Below the pieces are notes generated by a model. It made no database searches. It had not been told where the DNA came from and saw nothing but the letters and a program-made list of their open reading frames with translations. A DNA stretch of 64,000 bases from an uncultured Olsenella sp. (GTDB lineage Bacteria; Actinomycetota; Coriobacteriia; Coriobacteriales; Atopobiaceae): contig CAKUIF010000005.1 in the NCBI GenBank assembly GCA_934660915.1, forward strand, positions 124,001-188,000, given 5' to 3'. This document shows, piece after piece, positions 36,280 through 44,325 of this stretch (positions are counted from its first letter, which is position 1; every line of letters starts with the position of its first letter). The position numbers and the translations under genes are program-made.

Positions 36280-37320
36280 TCAGAGGAACTCCGTGAGGCT
36301 GTGGTAGACGGTGCCGTCGAGCCCGGTCGCCGCCTCAGCCGAGACGAGCGAGTCGAGCACCGCCTCCTCGGTCGCCTCCGCGCAGGCACGGAAGAAAGCG
36401 TCGAGCGACTCTTCCGGCACGCGCTCGCGGGCAGGCGGCTTTCCGTCTTCCGCTCCCATCGAAAGCCCCGTCGCGAAGCCGAGGAAGATGTCACCCGAGC
36501 CGTGGCCCATGTAGGAGCCGCAGCGCACGAGCCCGACGGTCGCGCGGCGGATCACGCGCCCGAGCTGCCGCGACGAGAGCGGGGCGTCGGTGGCCACGAC
36601 GACCATGACCGAGCCCTTCTCGGGGGCGTCGGCGTCCGTTTCTCCTGTGATTCGCTCGAGGATCTGGGGCCCCATATGGCGGCCGCAGACCATGAGGTCG
36701 GGCATGCGGCCGAAGTTCGTCTGCACAAGTACGCCCACGGTCCAGGCGTGCCCGCCCTCATCGACGATTCGGGAGGAGCTGCCGATGCCGCCCTTGAGGC
36801 CGAAGCAAACGGTCCCGCGGCCCGCGCCGACGGCTCCGCGCGCGAAGTCCTTGCTCGCGCCGTCGATGGCGGCGAGCACCTCCTGCGTGCCCACGGGCCT
36901 GGCCTGGATGCGGCTGATGCGCCCGTCGTTCGTCTCGCCGACCACGGGGTTCACGCTCTGGGGGAGCGTGTGCCCCGCGCGCTCTTCTTCCCGCAGGGCG
37001 TTCTCGACCAGCGCGTCCGCGACGCGGCCGACGTTCATCGTGCCGGTGAGCGCGATGGGCGTCTCGAGGTAGCCGAGCTCGGCGACCTGGACGGTGCCGC
37101 AGGTCTTCCCGTAGCCGTTGAGGGAATGGGCGGCGGCCACGGGTCGGGTGGAGAATACCGGGCCCTCGCAGGGGACGACGACCGTCACGCCTGTGTGGAG
37201 CCCGCGGCCGAGGTCTTCTATGGTCGAGTGGCCGACCTTGACGTCCGCGACGTCGGCGATGCTGTTGCGCTGTCCGCGAGGGAGCAACCCTACCGAAAGC
37301 CCGTATGACTCGATGCCCAT
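36280..37320 (-). CDS. P1/S58-family aminopeptidase (DmpA-like)
   Basis: This is a self-processing N-terminal-nucleophile peptidase of the DmpA/BapA type, which releases N-terminal D- or beta-amino acids from small peptides. At 346 residues it has the family marks SIADVADVKVGHSTI, GGIGSSSR, the probable cleavage/nucleophile site KGSVMVVVATDAPL (Gly-Ser bond, Ser ~249) and HGSGDIF. Autocleavage would give alpha and beta chains. AAGGAGA precedes the ATG. It follows the amidotransferase gene by 33 bases on the same strand and is likely co-transcribed with it. Confidence 0.92.
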   Translation of the reverse strand: MGIESYGLSVGLLPRGQRNSIADVADVKVGHSTIEDLGRGLHTGVTVVVPCEGPVFSTRPVAAAHSLNGYGKTCGTVQVAELGYLETPIALTGTMNVGRVADALVENALREEERAGHTLPQSVNPVVGETNDGRISRIQARPVGTQEVLAAIDGASKDFARGAVGAGRGTVCFGLKGGIGSSSRIVDEGGHAWTVGVLVQTNFGRMPDLMVCGRHMGPQILERITGETDADAPEKGSVMVVVATDAPLSSRQLGRVIRRATVGLVRCGSYMGHGSGDIFLGFATGLSMGAEDGKPPARERVPEESLDAFFRACAEATEEAVLDSLVSAEAATGLDGTVYHSLTEFL

Positions 37321-37353
37321 GATGTCTCCTTCCGGCCAGGCCGGCGCTTCTTG

Positions 37354-38214
37354 CTAGTTGAGGACCTTCGCCCAATCGTCCCCGAACTTGCGGCGCAGGT
37401 CGAGGATCGCCTCGCAGAACACATAACCGTGCGGTGTCGAGGTGCGCACGAGGCGCCCTTCTTTGTAGGCGATCAGGCGGTTCTTGGGCACGGGGCGCCA
37501 TTGCGGTGCCTCCGCCTCGCCGCCGAGCGGCGTCGTCGAGAAGACGATCGCGTCTGCGGAGAGCTGGCGGAAGTGCAGCGTGTCGACGTTCGTGTTCGTG
37601 TGGACGTAGGTGTACTCGCCGTCGTCGATGATGAGGTTCAGGCGGTTCAGGTTGCTGATCTGCGCGATCGCCTCGGAAAGCGCCCGGAAGCGCGTGTCGA
37701 AGCCGAAGTCTCCGCCGGAGCGCATTGCCGCCTCGTTGACGACGTCGATGAGGAAGAGCAGGGCGCGTTCCGAGTCGGTCTGGCCGGCCTCCCTGCGATC
37801 GTAGGTGACAAGAAGCTCCTCGTTGAAGAGGATGCCGTTGTGGATGAGGGTCCACTCGCGCCCGGAGATGTCGGTCGCGTAGAACGGGTGGCAGTTCTCG
37901 CGTACGGTGTTTCCGCAGGTGGAAAGGCGTATATGGGCCTCGAGCCGGCAGGAGTCGATCGCGTGCGCGCAAAACTCGCCCATGGCGGCCGATCTCCAGG
38001 CTGCGATGGGCTCTCGGTAGAGGAAGACGTCGCTGTCGTCGCCGAGATCTTCGGGTATGGGAAGCGTCTTCGCAGGTGCAGAGGTGTTTGTGCAAGACTT
38101 GCGCCAAGTGATGCCCCAGCCGTCCTTGTGCTTATGGCTATGTGAGAAGAACTCCTCGAGGTAGGCGTTGGCCCGCACGGGCCTCGCGGCGTTGACGGCA
38201 AACAGCTCGCACAC
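37354..38214 (-). CDS. Class II (Ntn) glutamine amidotransferase-like protein
   Basis: The GTG at 38214, preceded by GGAAGGAAGAA, yields 286 residues starting M-C-E-L-F, which places Cys2 as the N-terminal nucleophile of a class II amidotransferase (YafJ/EgtC-like). HNGILFNEE, HIRLSTCGNT and DGWGITW are the expected glutaminase-fold motifs. No synthase domain is attached, so it must act alone or with a partner, and its acceptor is unknown. An open frame upstream of the GTG would bury the nucleophile and is rejected. The S58 peptidase gene follows, suggesting a joint peptide or amide metabolism role. Confidence 0.85.
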   Translation of the reverse strand: MCELFAVNAARPVRANAYLEEFFSHSHKHKDGWGITWRKSCTNTSAPAKTLPIPEDLGDDSDVFLYREPIAAWRSAAMGEFCAHAIDSCRLEAHIRLSTCGNTVRENCHPFYATDISGREWTLIHNGILFNEELLVTYDRREAGQTDSERALLFLIDVVNEAAMRSGGDFGFDTRFRALSEAIAQISNLNRLNLIIDDGEYTYVHTNTNVDTLHFRQLSADAIVFSTTPLGGEAEAPQWRPVPKNRLIAYKEGRLVRTSTPHGYVFCEAILDLRRKFGDDWAKVLN

Positions 38215-38332
38215 GTTCTTCTTCCTTCCTCGGTCTGCTGGGCGGTGCCCCTTATGGTAGCCAATGGCGCGGCAAGGCGGCGCCGCGGTGTTAGACTCGA
38301 AACCGTTGAATAACCGGCAGGAAGAAGGACTT

Positions 38333-39655
38333 ATGAGTGATATCGACCACGCCCGGGGCCTCTGCGAATTCGTCGACGGCTGCCCGAGCATGTTCCACAC
38401 GACGGCGCGCATCGCCGAGAGGCTCGCGGGCGCGGGTTTCCTCGAGCTCTTTGAGGGCGACGCCTGGGAGGTCGTGCCGGGAGGTCGCTACTTCACGCGT
38501 CGCAACAACTCCAGCATCATCGCCTTCGCGGTGGGCAAGGACCTCGGCGACTACCACTTCCAGGTGGCGGCTGCCCACGGGGACTCGCCGTGCTTTAAGG
38601 TGAAGAGCGCAGCCGAGCTCACAGGCCCCGGTGACTACCTACGGCTCGACGTCGAGGCCTACGGCGGCATGATCGACCACACCTGGCTCGACCGCCCGCT
38701 CGGCATCGCCGGCCGCGTGCTCGTGCGCGACGGCGCGCGCGTGGAGAGCCGCCTTTTTGACAGCGCCGCGGACGTCGCGCTCATCCCGAGCGTCGCTATC
38801 CACCTGAACCGCGAGGGCGGCAAGTCCCCCGAGCTCAACCGCGCCGTCGACCTGCGCGCGCTCTTCTCGGCGGGCGAGCTCGGCGAGGGCGCGTTCGACC
38901 GCTACGTCGCAGGCAAGCTCGGCGTGGACGTCGCCGACGTCCTTGCGCGCGACCTTTTCCTCTATAACCGCCAGGAGGCGCGTGTATGGGGCGCCGCGGG
39001 CGAGTTCGTGAGCGCGGCGAAGCTCGACGACTTGGGCTGCGCCTACGCCGCGCTCGAGGGGTTCCTCGCCGCGGGCACCAATGACGCGCAGGTCAACGTG
39101 TTCGCGTGCTTCGACAACGAGGAGGTCGGCAGCAACACCAAGCAGGGCGCCATGTCCACCTTCCTGAAGGACGTGCTCGTGCGCGCCAACGCCGCCCTCG
39201 GCCGAGGCGACGAGGACCTGCGCCGCGCCGTCTCGCGCTCCTTCATGCTGAGCTGCGACAACGCCCACGCCTGCCACCCCAACCACCCCGAGAAGCACGA
39301 CGAGGCAAACCGCTGCTGGCTCAACCGCGGCCTCACCATCAAGGAGGCGGCCAACCAGCACTACTGCTCCGACGCCTTCAGCCGTGCCGCCATCGCGGCC
39401 GTGCTCGACGCTGCTGGCGTGCCTCACCAGACCTTCGCCAACCGCTCCGACATGGCCGGCGGCGGCACCCTGGGCAACCTCTCGAACATGCAGGTGAGCA
39501 TGCACGGCGTCGATGTGGGCCTGCCGCAGCTCGCCATGCACTCGGCATACGAGACCGCAGGCGCCCGCGACGTCGAGCTCGGCGTCGACGCCCTTGCGGC
39601 CTACTTCCGCTGCGACCTGCTCATCGACGGCGCCGACTCCTTCGAGCTCCGCTGA
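38333..39655 (+). CDS. M18-family aminopeptidase
   Basis: This is a dinuclear zinc aminopeptidase related to yeast Ape1 and aspartyl aminopeptidase, cutting N-terminal residues of peptides in the cytosol. The ATG preceded by AAGAAGGA gives 440 residues. Metal and catalytic motifs run AAHGDSP (His/Asp), CFDNEEVGS (Glu pair), CDNAHACHPNHPEKHD and MHSAYE (final His). A TTAGACT at 38291 may be its -10. The stop is followed within a few bases by the dispersed 20-bp repeat. Confidence 0.93.
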   Translation: MSDIDHARGLCEFVDGCPSMFHTTARIAERLAGAGFLELFEGDAWEVVPGGRYFTRRNNSSIIAFAVGKDLGDYHFQVAAAHGDSPCFKVKSAAELTGPGDYLRLDVEAYGGMIDHTWLDRPLGIAGRVLVRDGARVESRLFDSAADVALIPSVAIHLNREGGKSPELNRAVDLRALFSAGELGEGAFDRYVAGKLGVDVADVLARDLFLYNRQEARVWGAAGEFVSAAKLDDLGCAYAALEGFLAAGTNDAQVNVFACFDNEEVGSNTKQGAMSTFLKDVLVRANAALGRGDEDLRRAVSRSFMLSCDNAHACHPNHPEKHDEANRCWLNRGLTIKEAANQHYCSDAFSRAAIAAVLDAAGVPHQTFANRSDMAGGGTLGNLSNMQVSMHGVDVGLPQLAMHSAYETAGARDVELGVDALAAYFRCDLLIDGADSFELR

Positions 39656-40103
39656 CCTGCATTTTCAGCCTGTCTGATTTGGCAGCGTTTTCAGCCCGTC
39701 TGATTTGGCAGTCATTTTTGCCTGGCTGGATGGGTTGCCCGCCCGCCGTCTCAGCCTGTCTGATTTGGCGAGAAGATCGCTCGCCACCTCAGACGCTGAG
39801 AATGTCAAAGGGGGCGCCCTCCGGGGCGCTCCTCGCCGATAATGGTGCCCGCGCCGCGCCGACCCCAACACAGACAGTCCGCCGAACGGCGTGACCCGAG
39901 CCTGATCAGTCAGGCTGGACCGGCGGGCTGGACGCTCGCCACCTCAGACAGGTTGGACTGGCGGGGCGTTGGTACGGCGACACAAAGGCACGTCGCTTTC
40001 GCTGTCTTCTTTGGTACGCTCCAACATAGGGTTTGAACTGCACTCTCCATATTCTGTTCACAGTGGTTGTGTTCAGGAATTAAACCAAGGAGAGGACCGG
40101 ACC
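39656..40103. repeat. Repeat-rich intergenic block with several copies of the 20-bp palindromic unit
   Basis: CAGCCTGTCTGATTTGGCAG or a one-to-two-base variant occurs at 39666-39685, 39692-39711 and 39752-39771. Degenerate inverted partners occur at 39779-39799 and 39938-39957. The 39750-39799 pair can fold into a hairpin with a short loop like that after ffh. The block has no supported gene. Its right end holds the leader of the small membrane protein gene. Confidence 0.85.
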
Positions 40104-40616
40104 ATGCCCATGAAACCAAAGACCAAGCTCGTTAAGGTGCTGCTCACCAACATCATGATCGCCTTCGCGATCTCGCTCGTCGCGAGTTACATCGCCATCG
40201 GGCAGGCCGGGGTTCCTGCCGAGGCCGTCGCTCCGGCGACCATCTTCTCGACGCTCAAGAACTTCCCGATGGCCTACGTCATCTCGTTCTTCATCGGAAT
40301 GTTCATCCCGTGCGAGCAGTGGGGATTCGGTTTCGCGACGGGCACCTGCCATCTGAGCCCGGCCGACGGCCTCAAGTTCGGCGCCGCGCTCAACCTGGTG
40401 GTCAACACCGTCTACGTCGCGGTCAACTCCGTGATCCTCACCTATGTGAACGCGTGCGTCTTCAACGGCGCGCCCCTTGCCGCCTTCCCGGCCGCCTGGG
40501 CGAGCTCCATCATCCAGTGCTGGATCGTCGGCTTCGTCGTCTCGCTCTTCTGGGCGCCCGCCTGCGAGAAGTGGGCACGCCAGATTTGCAGCGACCCCGC
40601 GCCTCAGATGCACTAA
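40104..40616 (+). CDS. Small four-helix membrane protein, unknown function
   Basis: This is a 170-residue hydrophobic protein with about four membrane helices: LLTNIMIAFAISLVASYIAI, the AYVISFFIGMFI stretch, LNLVVNTVYVAVNSVIL and IIQCWIVGFVVSLFWAP. AAGGAG and GAGG lie before the ATG at 40104. Its size and repeated Pro/Trp-bearing helices recall DUF2798-type proteins, but I cannot confirm that. It is flanked by the repeat block upstream and a good terminator downstream, so it is a single-gene unit. Confidence 0.7.
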   Translation: MPMKPKTKLVKVLLTNIMIAFAISLVASYIAIGQAGVPAEAVAPATIFSTLKNFPMAYVISFFIGMFIPCEQWGFGFATGTCHLSPADGLKFGAALNLVVNTVYVAVNSVILTYVNACVFNGAPLAAFPAAWASSIIQCWIVGFVVSLFWAPACEKWARQICSDPAPQMH

Positions 40617-40635
40617 AGCCTGGCAATAAACGCCT

Positions 40636-40677
40636 GGTGGACCTGCCTGCGCTCGCGTGGGCAGGTCCACCTATTTA
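40636..40677 (+). terminator. Terminator after the small membrane protein gene
   Basis: GGTGGACCTGCC and its perfect complement form a 12-bp stem followed by TATTTATAG, directly before the MBL-fold gene. Confidence 0.75.
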
Positions 40678-40689
40678 TAGGGAAGGCCG

Positions 40690-41535
40690 ATGGACGATTT
40701 GATTTCGAGCGAAAGCGCGGGCGAGGGCCTTTGGCGCATACATAACGCGATGGGGGAGGTCTGCTACCTCGTTGAGGGCGCCCGTGAGGCGGCCCTCGTC
40801 GACACGATGGGAGGCTTCGGCGATCTTGGCGCGCTCGTGGTCGGCCTCATCGGAAAGAAGCCCGTGAAGGTCCTTCTTACCCACCGGCACGCGGATCACG
40901 TCGGCGGGGCGTACTGGTTTTCCGATGTTTGGGCGGATGCGCGGGAGGCTTCGTGCTGGGATGTCTGCGAGCGCTATGCGCACATCGTGGCCAAGCATGC
41001 AGCAAAGGAGGGCTATGCCGACGCATCGACGCCCTTCGGGCCCCGCGACGGCACGCGCCCACGGGTGCACACAACCTCGGAGGACGACGTATTCGACCTC
41101 GGCGGGCGCACTCTTCGGGTCGTTGAGCTTCCGGGGCACACCTCGGGCTCGATCGGGTTTCTTTGCCCGGAGCTCAAAATTCTGTTCTCCGGCGACGCGG
41201 TGACGCCGATCGAGTGCCTCTGCTTTAGCGAGAGCTCGTCTGTGCAGACCTACAAAGAGACCCTCGGAAAACTACGTGGCCTTCCGTTCGAGCGTTTCTG
41301 GACCGGGCATCACCTGCACGACTTCACAAAGAAGGACCTCGACGGCTTCGAATCCGCCGCCGACTTCGTCCTTGCGGGCGATAGAGGCTACGCTTGGCAC
41401 CACGGGTTCATCCCCGATTGGGAGGGCACGATCCACATCGCGCCCAACGGCGTCAACGATGTGGACTCGTGCGACTTCCGCGCCGTCATCACCCGTGGGC
41501 TGCCCGCGCCGAGAAAGCGCCGTCCCCGTCCCTAG
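40690..41535 (+). CDS. MBL-fold metallohydrolase
   Basis: This is a zinc hydrolase of the metallo-beta-lactamase fold; glyoxalase II-like and lactonase-like enzymes share the pattern, so the substrate is open. The 281-residue protein has the metal motif THRHADHVGG (~residues 63-72), the second His in ELPGHTSGS, the bridging Asp in FSGDAVTP and a final His in WTGHHLHD. The ATG is set by AGGGAAGG, only 3 bases away. It is convergent with the methyltransferase gene, leaving a 6-base gap. Confidence 0.9.
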   Translation: MDDLISSESAGEGLWRIHNAMGEVCYLVEGAREAALVDTMGGFGDLGALVVGLIGKKPVKVLLTHRHADHVGGAYWFSDVWADAREASCWDVCERYAHIVAKHAAKEGYADASTPFGPRDGTRPRVHTTSEDDVFDLGGRTLRVVELPGHTSGSIGFLCPELKILFSGDAVTPIECLCFSESSSVQTYKETLGKLRGLPFERFWTGHHLHDFTKKDLDGFESAADFVLAGDRGYAWHHGFIPDWEGTIHIAPNGVNDVDSCDFRAVITRGLPAPRKRRPRP

Positions 41536-41541
41536 CCGCCG

Positions 41542-42354
41542 CTAATGCCGGCGAAGGACGAGGTAGCGATTCAGGTTACCGGCGCGGCCGTCCGCGGAGA
41601 AGCGGGCGACCTCGTCGGCATCGCCGGACACCGCCTCCGCGAGCAGCGAAACCTCGGCCTCGTCGAAGCTGTGGCAGTAGCGGTACGGCGACGACCCCTG
41701 CCAATCGAGGAGGTAATCCCCGGGCTCGAGCGCATGCGGCAAGAAGCCCTCGAAGGGCGGTTCCTCCGCAGCGCGCGCCGTGGCGCCAACGGCTTTTCTT
41801 GCCAGGCGCGGATCTTCGGCGAAGGCCCAGAAGCTGACGGCGGCGATGCCCCCGGCACGGGTTTGGCCAAGAAGCGCCCGCAGCACCCGCTCGCGAAGAT
41901 CGGCGCCGGGGACGTGGTGCATGAAGCCGAAGCAGACCGAGAGGTCTGCTGCCGGCACGTCGGCAAGAAGGGCCGCGCCGCTGCGTCCGTCGTCCATAAG
42001 GGCCTCGAGCACGTCGAGCTTCCTATGCATAAAGCCCGTGACCGAGTCGGCATGCCCCGACTCGTCGAAGGCCAGCTCGTCGCAGGAGTCCACGCCGTAG
42101 AGCTCAAGCGGGCGATCGGTCTGTTCGGCAAGGAACGCCTCGAAGCGGAGATTTCCGCAGGCGAGGTCGAACACGCGCAAGGGGCGGTCGGGGTCGTTCT
42201 GGCCATGGCTAAGGTCGAGGTGCTCTCCCGCGACCTCGAGCGCGCGCTCCCACCCAGGCCACGGCGCCTGTCGGGTGCGCGAGAACGATGGGGCGTTCAG
42301 GCGATAAAACCGGTTGTTGAGCTCGATGAGCCTCTGTGCGAAAGCGCGCTCCAC
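41542..42354 (-). CDS. SAM-dependent methyltransferase resembling Trm9/ALKBH8 tRNA U34 methyltransferases
   Basis: This 270-residue class I methyltransferase starts at GTG. The N-terminal FYRLNAPSFSRTRQAPWPGW matches the Trm9 signature (hF..TR...WP), followed by SAM motif I VFDLACGN. Trm9 usually has a C-terminal YYHxF block, and YRYCHSFDEAEVS is present here. In eukaryotes Trm9 methylates 5-carboxymethyluridine at tRNA position 34, the product of Elp3. The divergent neighbour 32 bases away is elp3, which strongly supports a tRNA wobble-uridine role. Motif I lacks the usual GxGxG, so activity needs testing. Confidence 0.78.
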   Translation of the reverse strand: MERAFAQRLIELNNRFYRLNAPSFSRTRQAPWPGWERALEVAGEHLDLSHGQNDPDRPLRVFDLACGNLRFEAFLAEQTDRPLELYGVDSCDELAFDESGHADSVTGFMHRKLDVLEALMDDGRSGAALLADVPAADLSVCFGFMHHVPGADLRERVLRALLGQTRAGGIAAVSFWAFAEDPRLARKAVGATARAAEEPPFEGFLPHALEPGDYLLDWQGSSPYRYCHSFDEAEVSLLAEAVSGDADEVARFSADGRAGNLNRYLVLRRH

Positions 42355-42374
42355 AGCAGATCCCCCGCGGCGGC

Positions 42375-42389
42375 TAGAATGGTCGTATG
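42375..42389 (+). promoter_or_regulatory. Possible leaderless promoter of elp3
   Basis: TAGAAT at 42375-42380 lies six bases before the elp3 ATG (42387). Transcription would start at or beside the A of the start codon. No Shine-Dalgarno is present, which fits leaderless translation. Confidence 0.5.
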
Positions 42390-44303
42390 GAACAGATTCT
42401 ATTGCAGATAGCCGCGCTTCTGCGTGAAGGGCGCCCCGTCGACGACGCCGTGGTGACGAAGCTCGTGCACGCGGCGTCGCGCGGCGCCGCGCAGCCTCCG
42501 GCCAAGCGGCAGCTTCTACCCTTCTACCTGCAGACCAAGCAAGAAGACCCAGCGCGATGGGCTTCCTGGGGGATCGAGCCCGACCTGGAGCGCGAGCTCC
42601 TGCGCGCCATCCGCATAAAGCCGCGCCGGACCGCCTCGGGCGTGGCGACCATCACCGTGATCACCAAGCCCTGGCCATGCTCGGGCGACTGCGTGTTCTG
42701 CCCGAGCGACCTCAGGATGCCCAAGAGCTACCTTCACGACGAGCCGGCGTGCGCCCGGGCCGAGCAGAACCGCTTCGACCCCTACCTGCAGGTGAGCTCG
42801 CGGCTGACGGCGCTCTCGCAGATGGGGCATGCGACGGACAAGATCGAGCTCATCGTGCTCGGCGGGACCTGGACCGACTACCCGGAGAGCTACCAGGTCT
42901 GGTTCATGAGCGAGCTCTTCCGCGCCCTCAACGACGACGCCGTGGCCGACGAGGCGGCGAACCCCATGCTTAGGCGCTCCGCTGCCGGCCGCGGGGATGC
43001 CTCCGCCACAATGGACTCCGTTCCGGACGATTGGCTGCCCAGGGGTGTGGCCGCGCGCCGTGCGCGGTACCGCGAGTGCTTCTTGGCAAAGGATGTCGAG
43101 GCGCTCGCGCAAAGAAGGGCGGGGCTCCAGGCCGCCATCGACGACGGGCGCGGGGGATGCCGCGGCTCCTACAACGCCGCCGTCAAGGAGCTCTACGGCG
43201 CCGAGAGCGCCTGGGGGCGGGCGATGTCGTGGCAGAGCGGCTCCTGGGAGGAGCTCGAGCGCCAGCAGCGCGTAAATGAGCGCGCCCGGCACCGCGTGGT
43301 GGGGCTCGTCATCGAGACCAGGCCGGACGCCGTCACGGCGCGCTCTCTGCGCACGATCCGCCGGCTCGGCTGCACGAAGGTCCAGATGGGCGTGCAGAGC
43401 ATCGACCAGCGCGTCCTCGACATGAACGAGCGGCGCATCGACGTCGCGCGCATGGAGGAGGCGTTCGCCTTATGCCGGCTGTTCGGCTTCAAGATCCACG
43501 CCCACTTCATGGTCAACCTCCTCGGCTCCACACCGGCAGCCGATAAGGCCGATTACCTGCGTTTCGTTGGGCCTGGGCCGTTCCAGCCCGATGAGGTCAA
43601 GCTCTATCCGTGCGCCCTCATCGAAGGGGCCCGGCTCGTGGGCAGGCATAAGTCGGGGGAGTGGGAGCCCTACACGGAAGGCGAGCTCCTCGACGTGCTC
43701 GCCTCAGACATCGTCGCCACGCCGTCGTTCTGCCGCGTGAGCCGCATGATCCGAGACTTCAGCTCGAACGACATCGTGGCGGGAAACAAGAAGCCCAACC
43801 TGCGCCAGATGGTCGAGCGCCGGCTTTCCGAAACGGGGCAGGTGCGTGTGCGCGAGATCCGCTACCGCGAGATCGGCTCGGACGCGCCGGACCCCGCCGA
43901 GCTTGAGCTGGACGTCGTCGCGTACACGACCCCGACCTCCCAGGAGCGGTTCCTGCAATGGGTCACGCCCGGGGGAAAGATCGCGGGTTTCTTGAGACTC
44001 TCCCTGCCTGACCAGCGCTTTGTTGCCGAATGCGCGAAGCGCTACGGCGACGATGCCCCCGTCGGCCTGCGCGAGGCCATGATCCGCGAGGTCCACGTGT
44101 ACGGCGTCGCCGCGCGCGTGGGGCAGGAGGGCGTTGCCGCCCAGCACCGCGGGCTTGGCCGCTCGCTCGTGGCGCGGGCCTGCGAGCTTGCCCGCGAGGC
44201 GGGCTTTGAGCGCATCAACGTGATCAGCGCCGTGGGGACCCGCGAGTACTATCGGTCCCTGGGCTTTACCGAACACGGGCTCTATCAGCAGAAAGACCTT
44301 TAG
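42387..44303 (+). CDS. elp3: Elp3-family tRNA uridine(34) 5-carboxymethyl synthase (radical SAM/acetyltransferase)
   Basis: Elp3 uses radical SAM chemistry and acetyl-CoA to build the 5-carboxymethyl group on wobble uridine. The 638-residue protein has the radical SAM cluster C98-x3-C102-x2-C105 in PCSGDCVFCPS, then MPKSYLHDEPA and NRFDPYLQV as in Elp3, VKLYPCALIEG, and a C-terminal GNAT domain with acetyl-CoA loop HRGLGRSLV (~588). It is somewhat longer than archaeal Elp3, with an insertion near residues 195-290. It pairs divergently with the Trm9-like gene. The usual Elongator partners are absent, as in other prokaryotic Elp3. Confidence 0.92.
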   Translation: MEQILLQIAALLREGRPVDDAVVTKLVHAASRGAAQPPAKRQLLPFYLQTKQEDPARWASWGIEPDLERELLRAIRIKPRRTASGVATITVITKPWPCSGDCVFCPSDLRMPKSYLHDEPACARAEQNRFDPYLQVSSRLTALSQMGHATDKIELIVLGGTWTDYPESYQVWFMSELFRALNDDAVADEAANPMLRRSAAGRGDASATMDSVPDDWLPRGVAARRARYRECFLAKDVEALAQRRAGLQAAIDDGRGGCRGSYNAAVKELYGAESAWGRAMSWQSGSWEELERQQRVNERARHRVVGLVIETRPDAVTARSLRTIRRLGCTKVQMGVQSIDQRVLDMNERRIDVARMEEAFALCRLFGFKIHAHFMVNLLGSTPAADKADYLRFVGPGPFQPDEVKLYPCALIEGARLVGRHKSGEWEPYTEGELLDVLASDIVATPSFCRVSRMIRDFSSNDIVAGNKKPNLRQMVERRLSETGQVRVREIRYREIGSDAPDPAELELDVVAYTTPTSQERFLQWVTPGGKIAGFLRLSLPDQRFVAECAKRYGDDAPVGLREAMIREVHVYGVAARVGQEGVAAQHRGLGRSLVARACELAREAGFERINVISAVGTREYYRSLGFTEHGLYQQKDL

Positions 44304-44325
44304 CGGGGCCTCGCCGCTCGGATGC

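Noticed and set aside
33354..36494. A 1046-codon minus-strand frame opposite leuS
   Set aside because: Composition is that of a reverse complement of leuS; no domains are recognisable.
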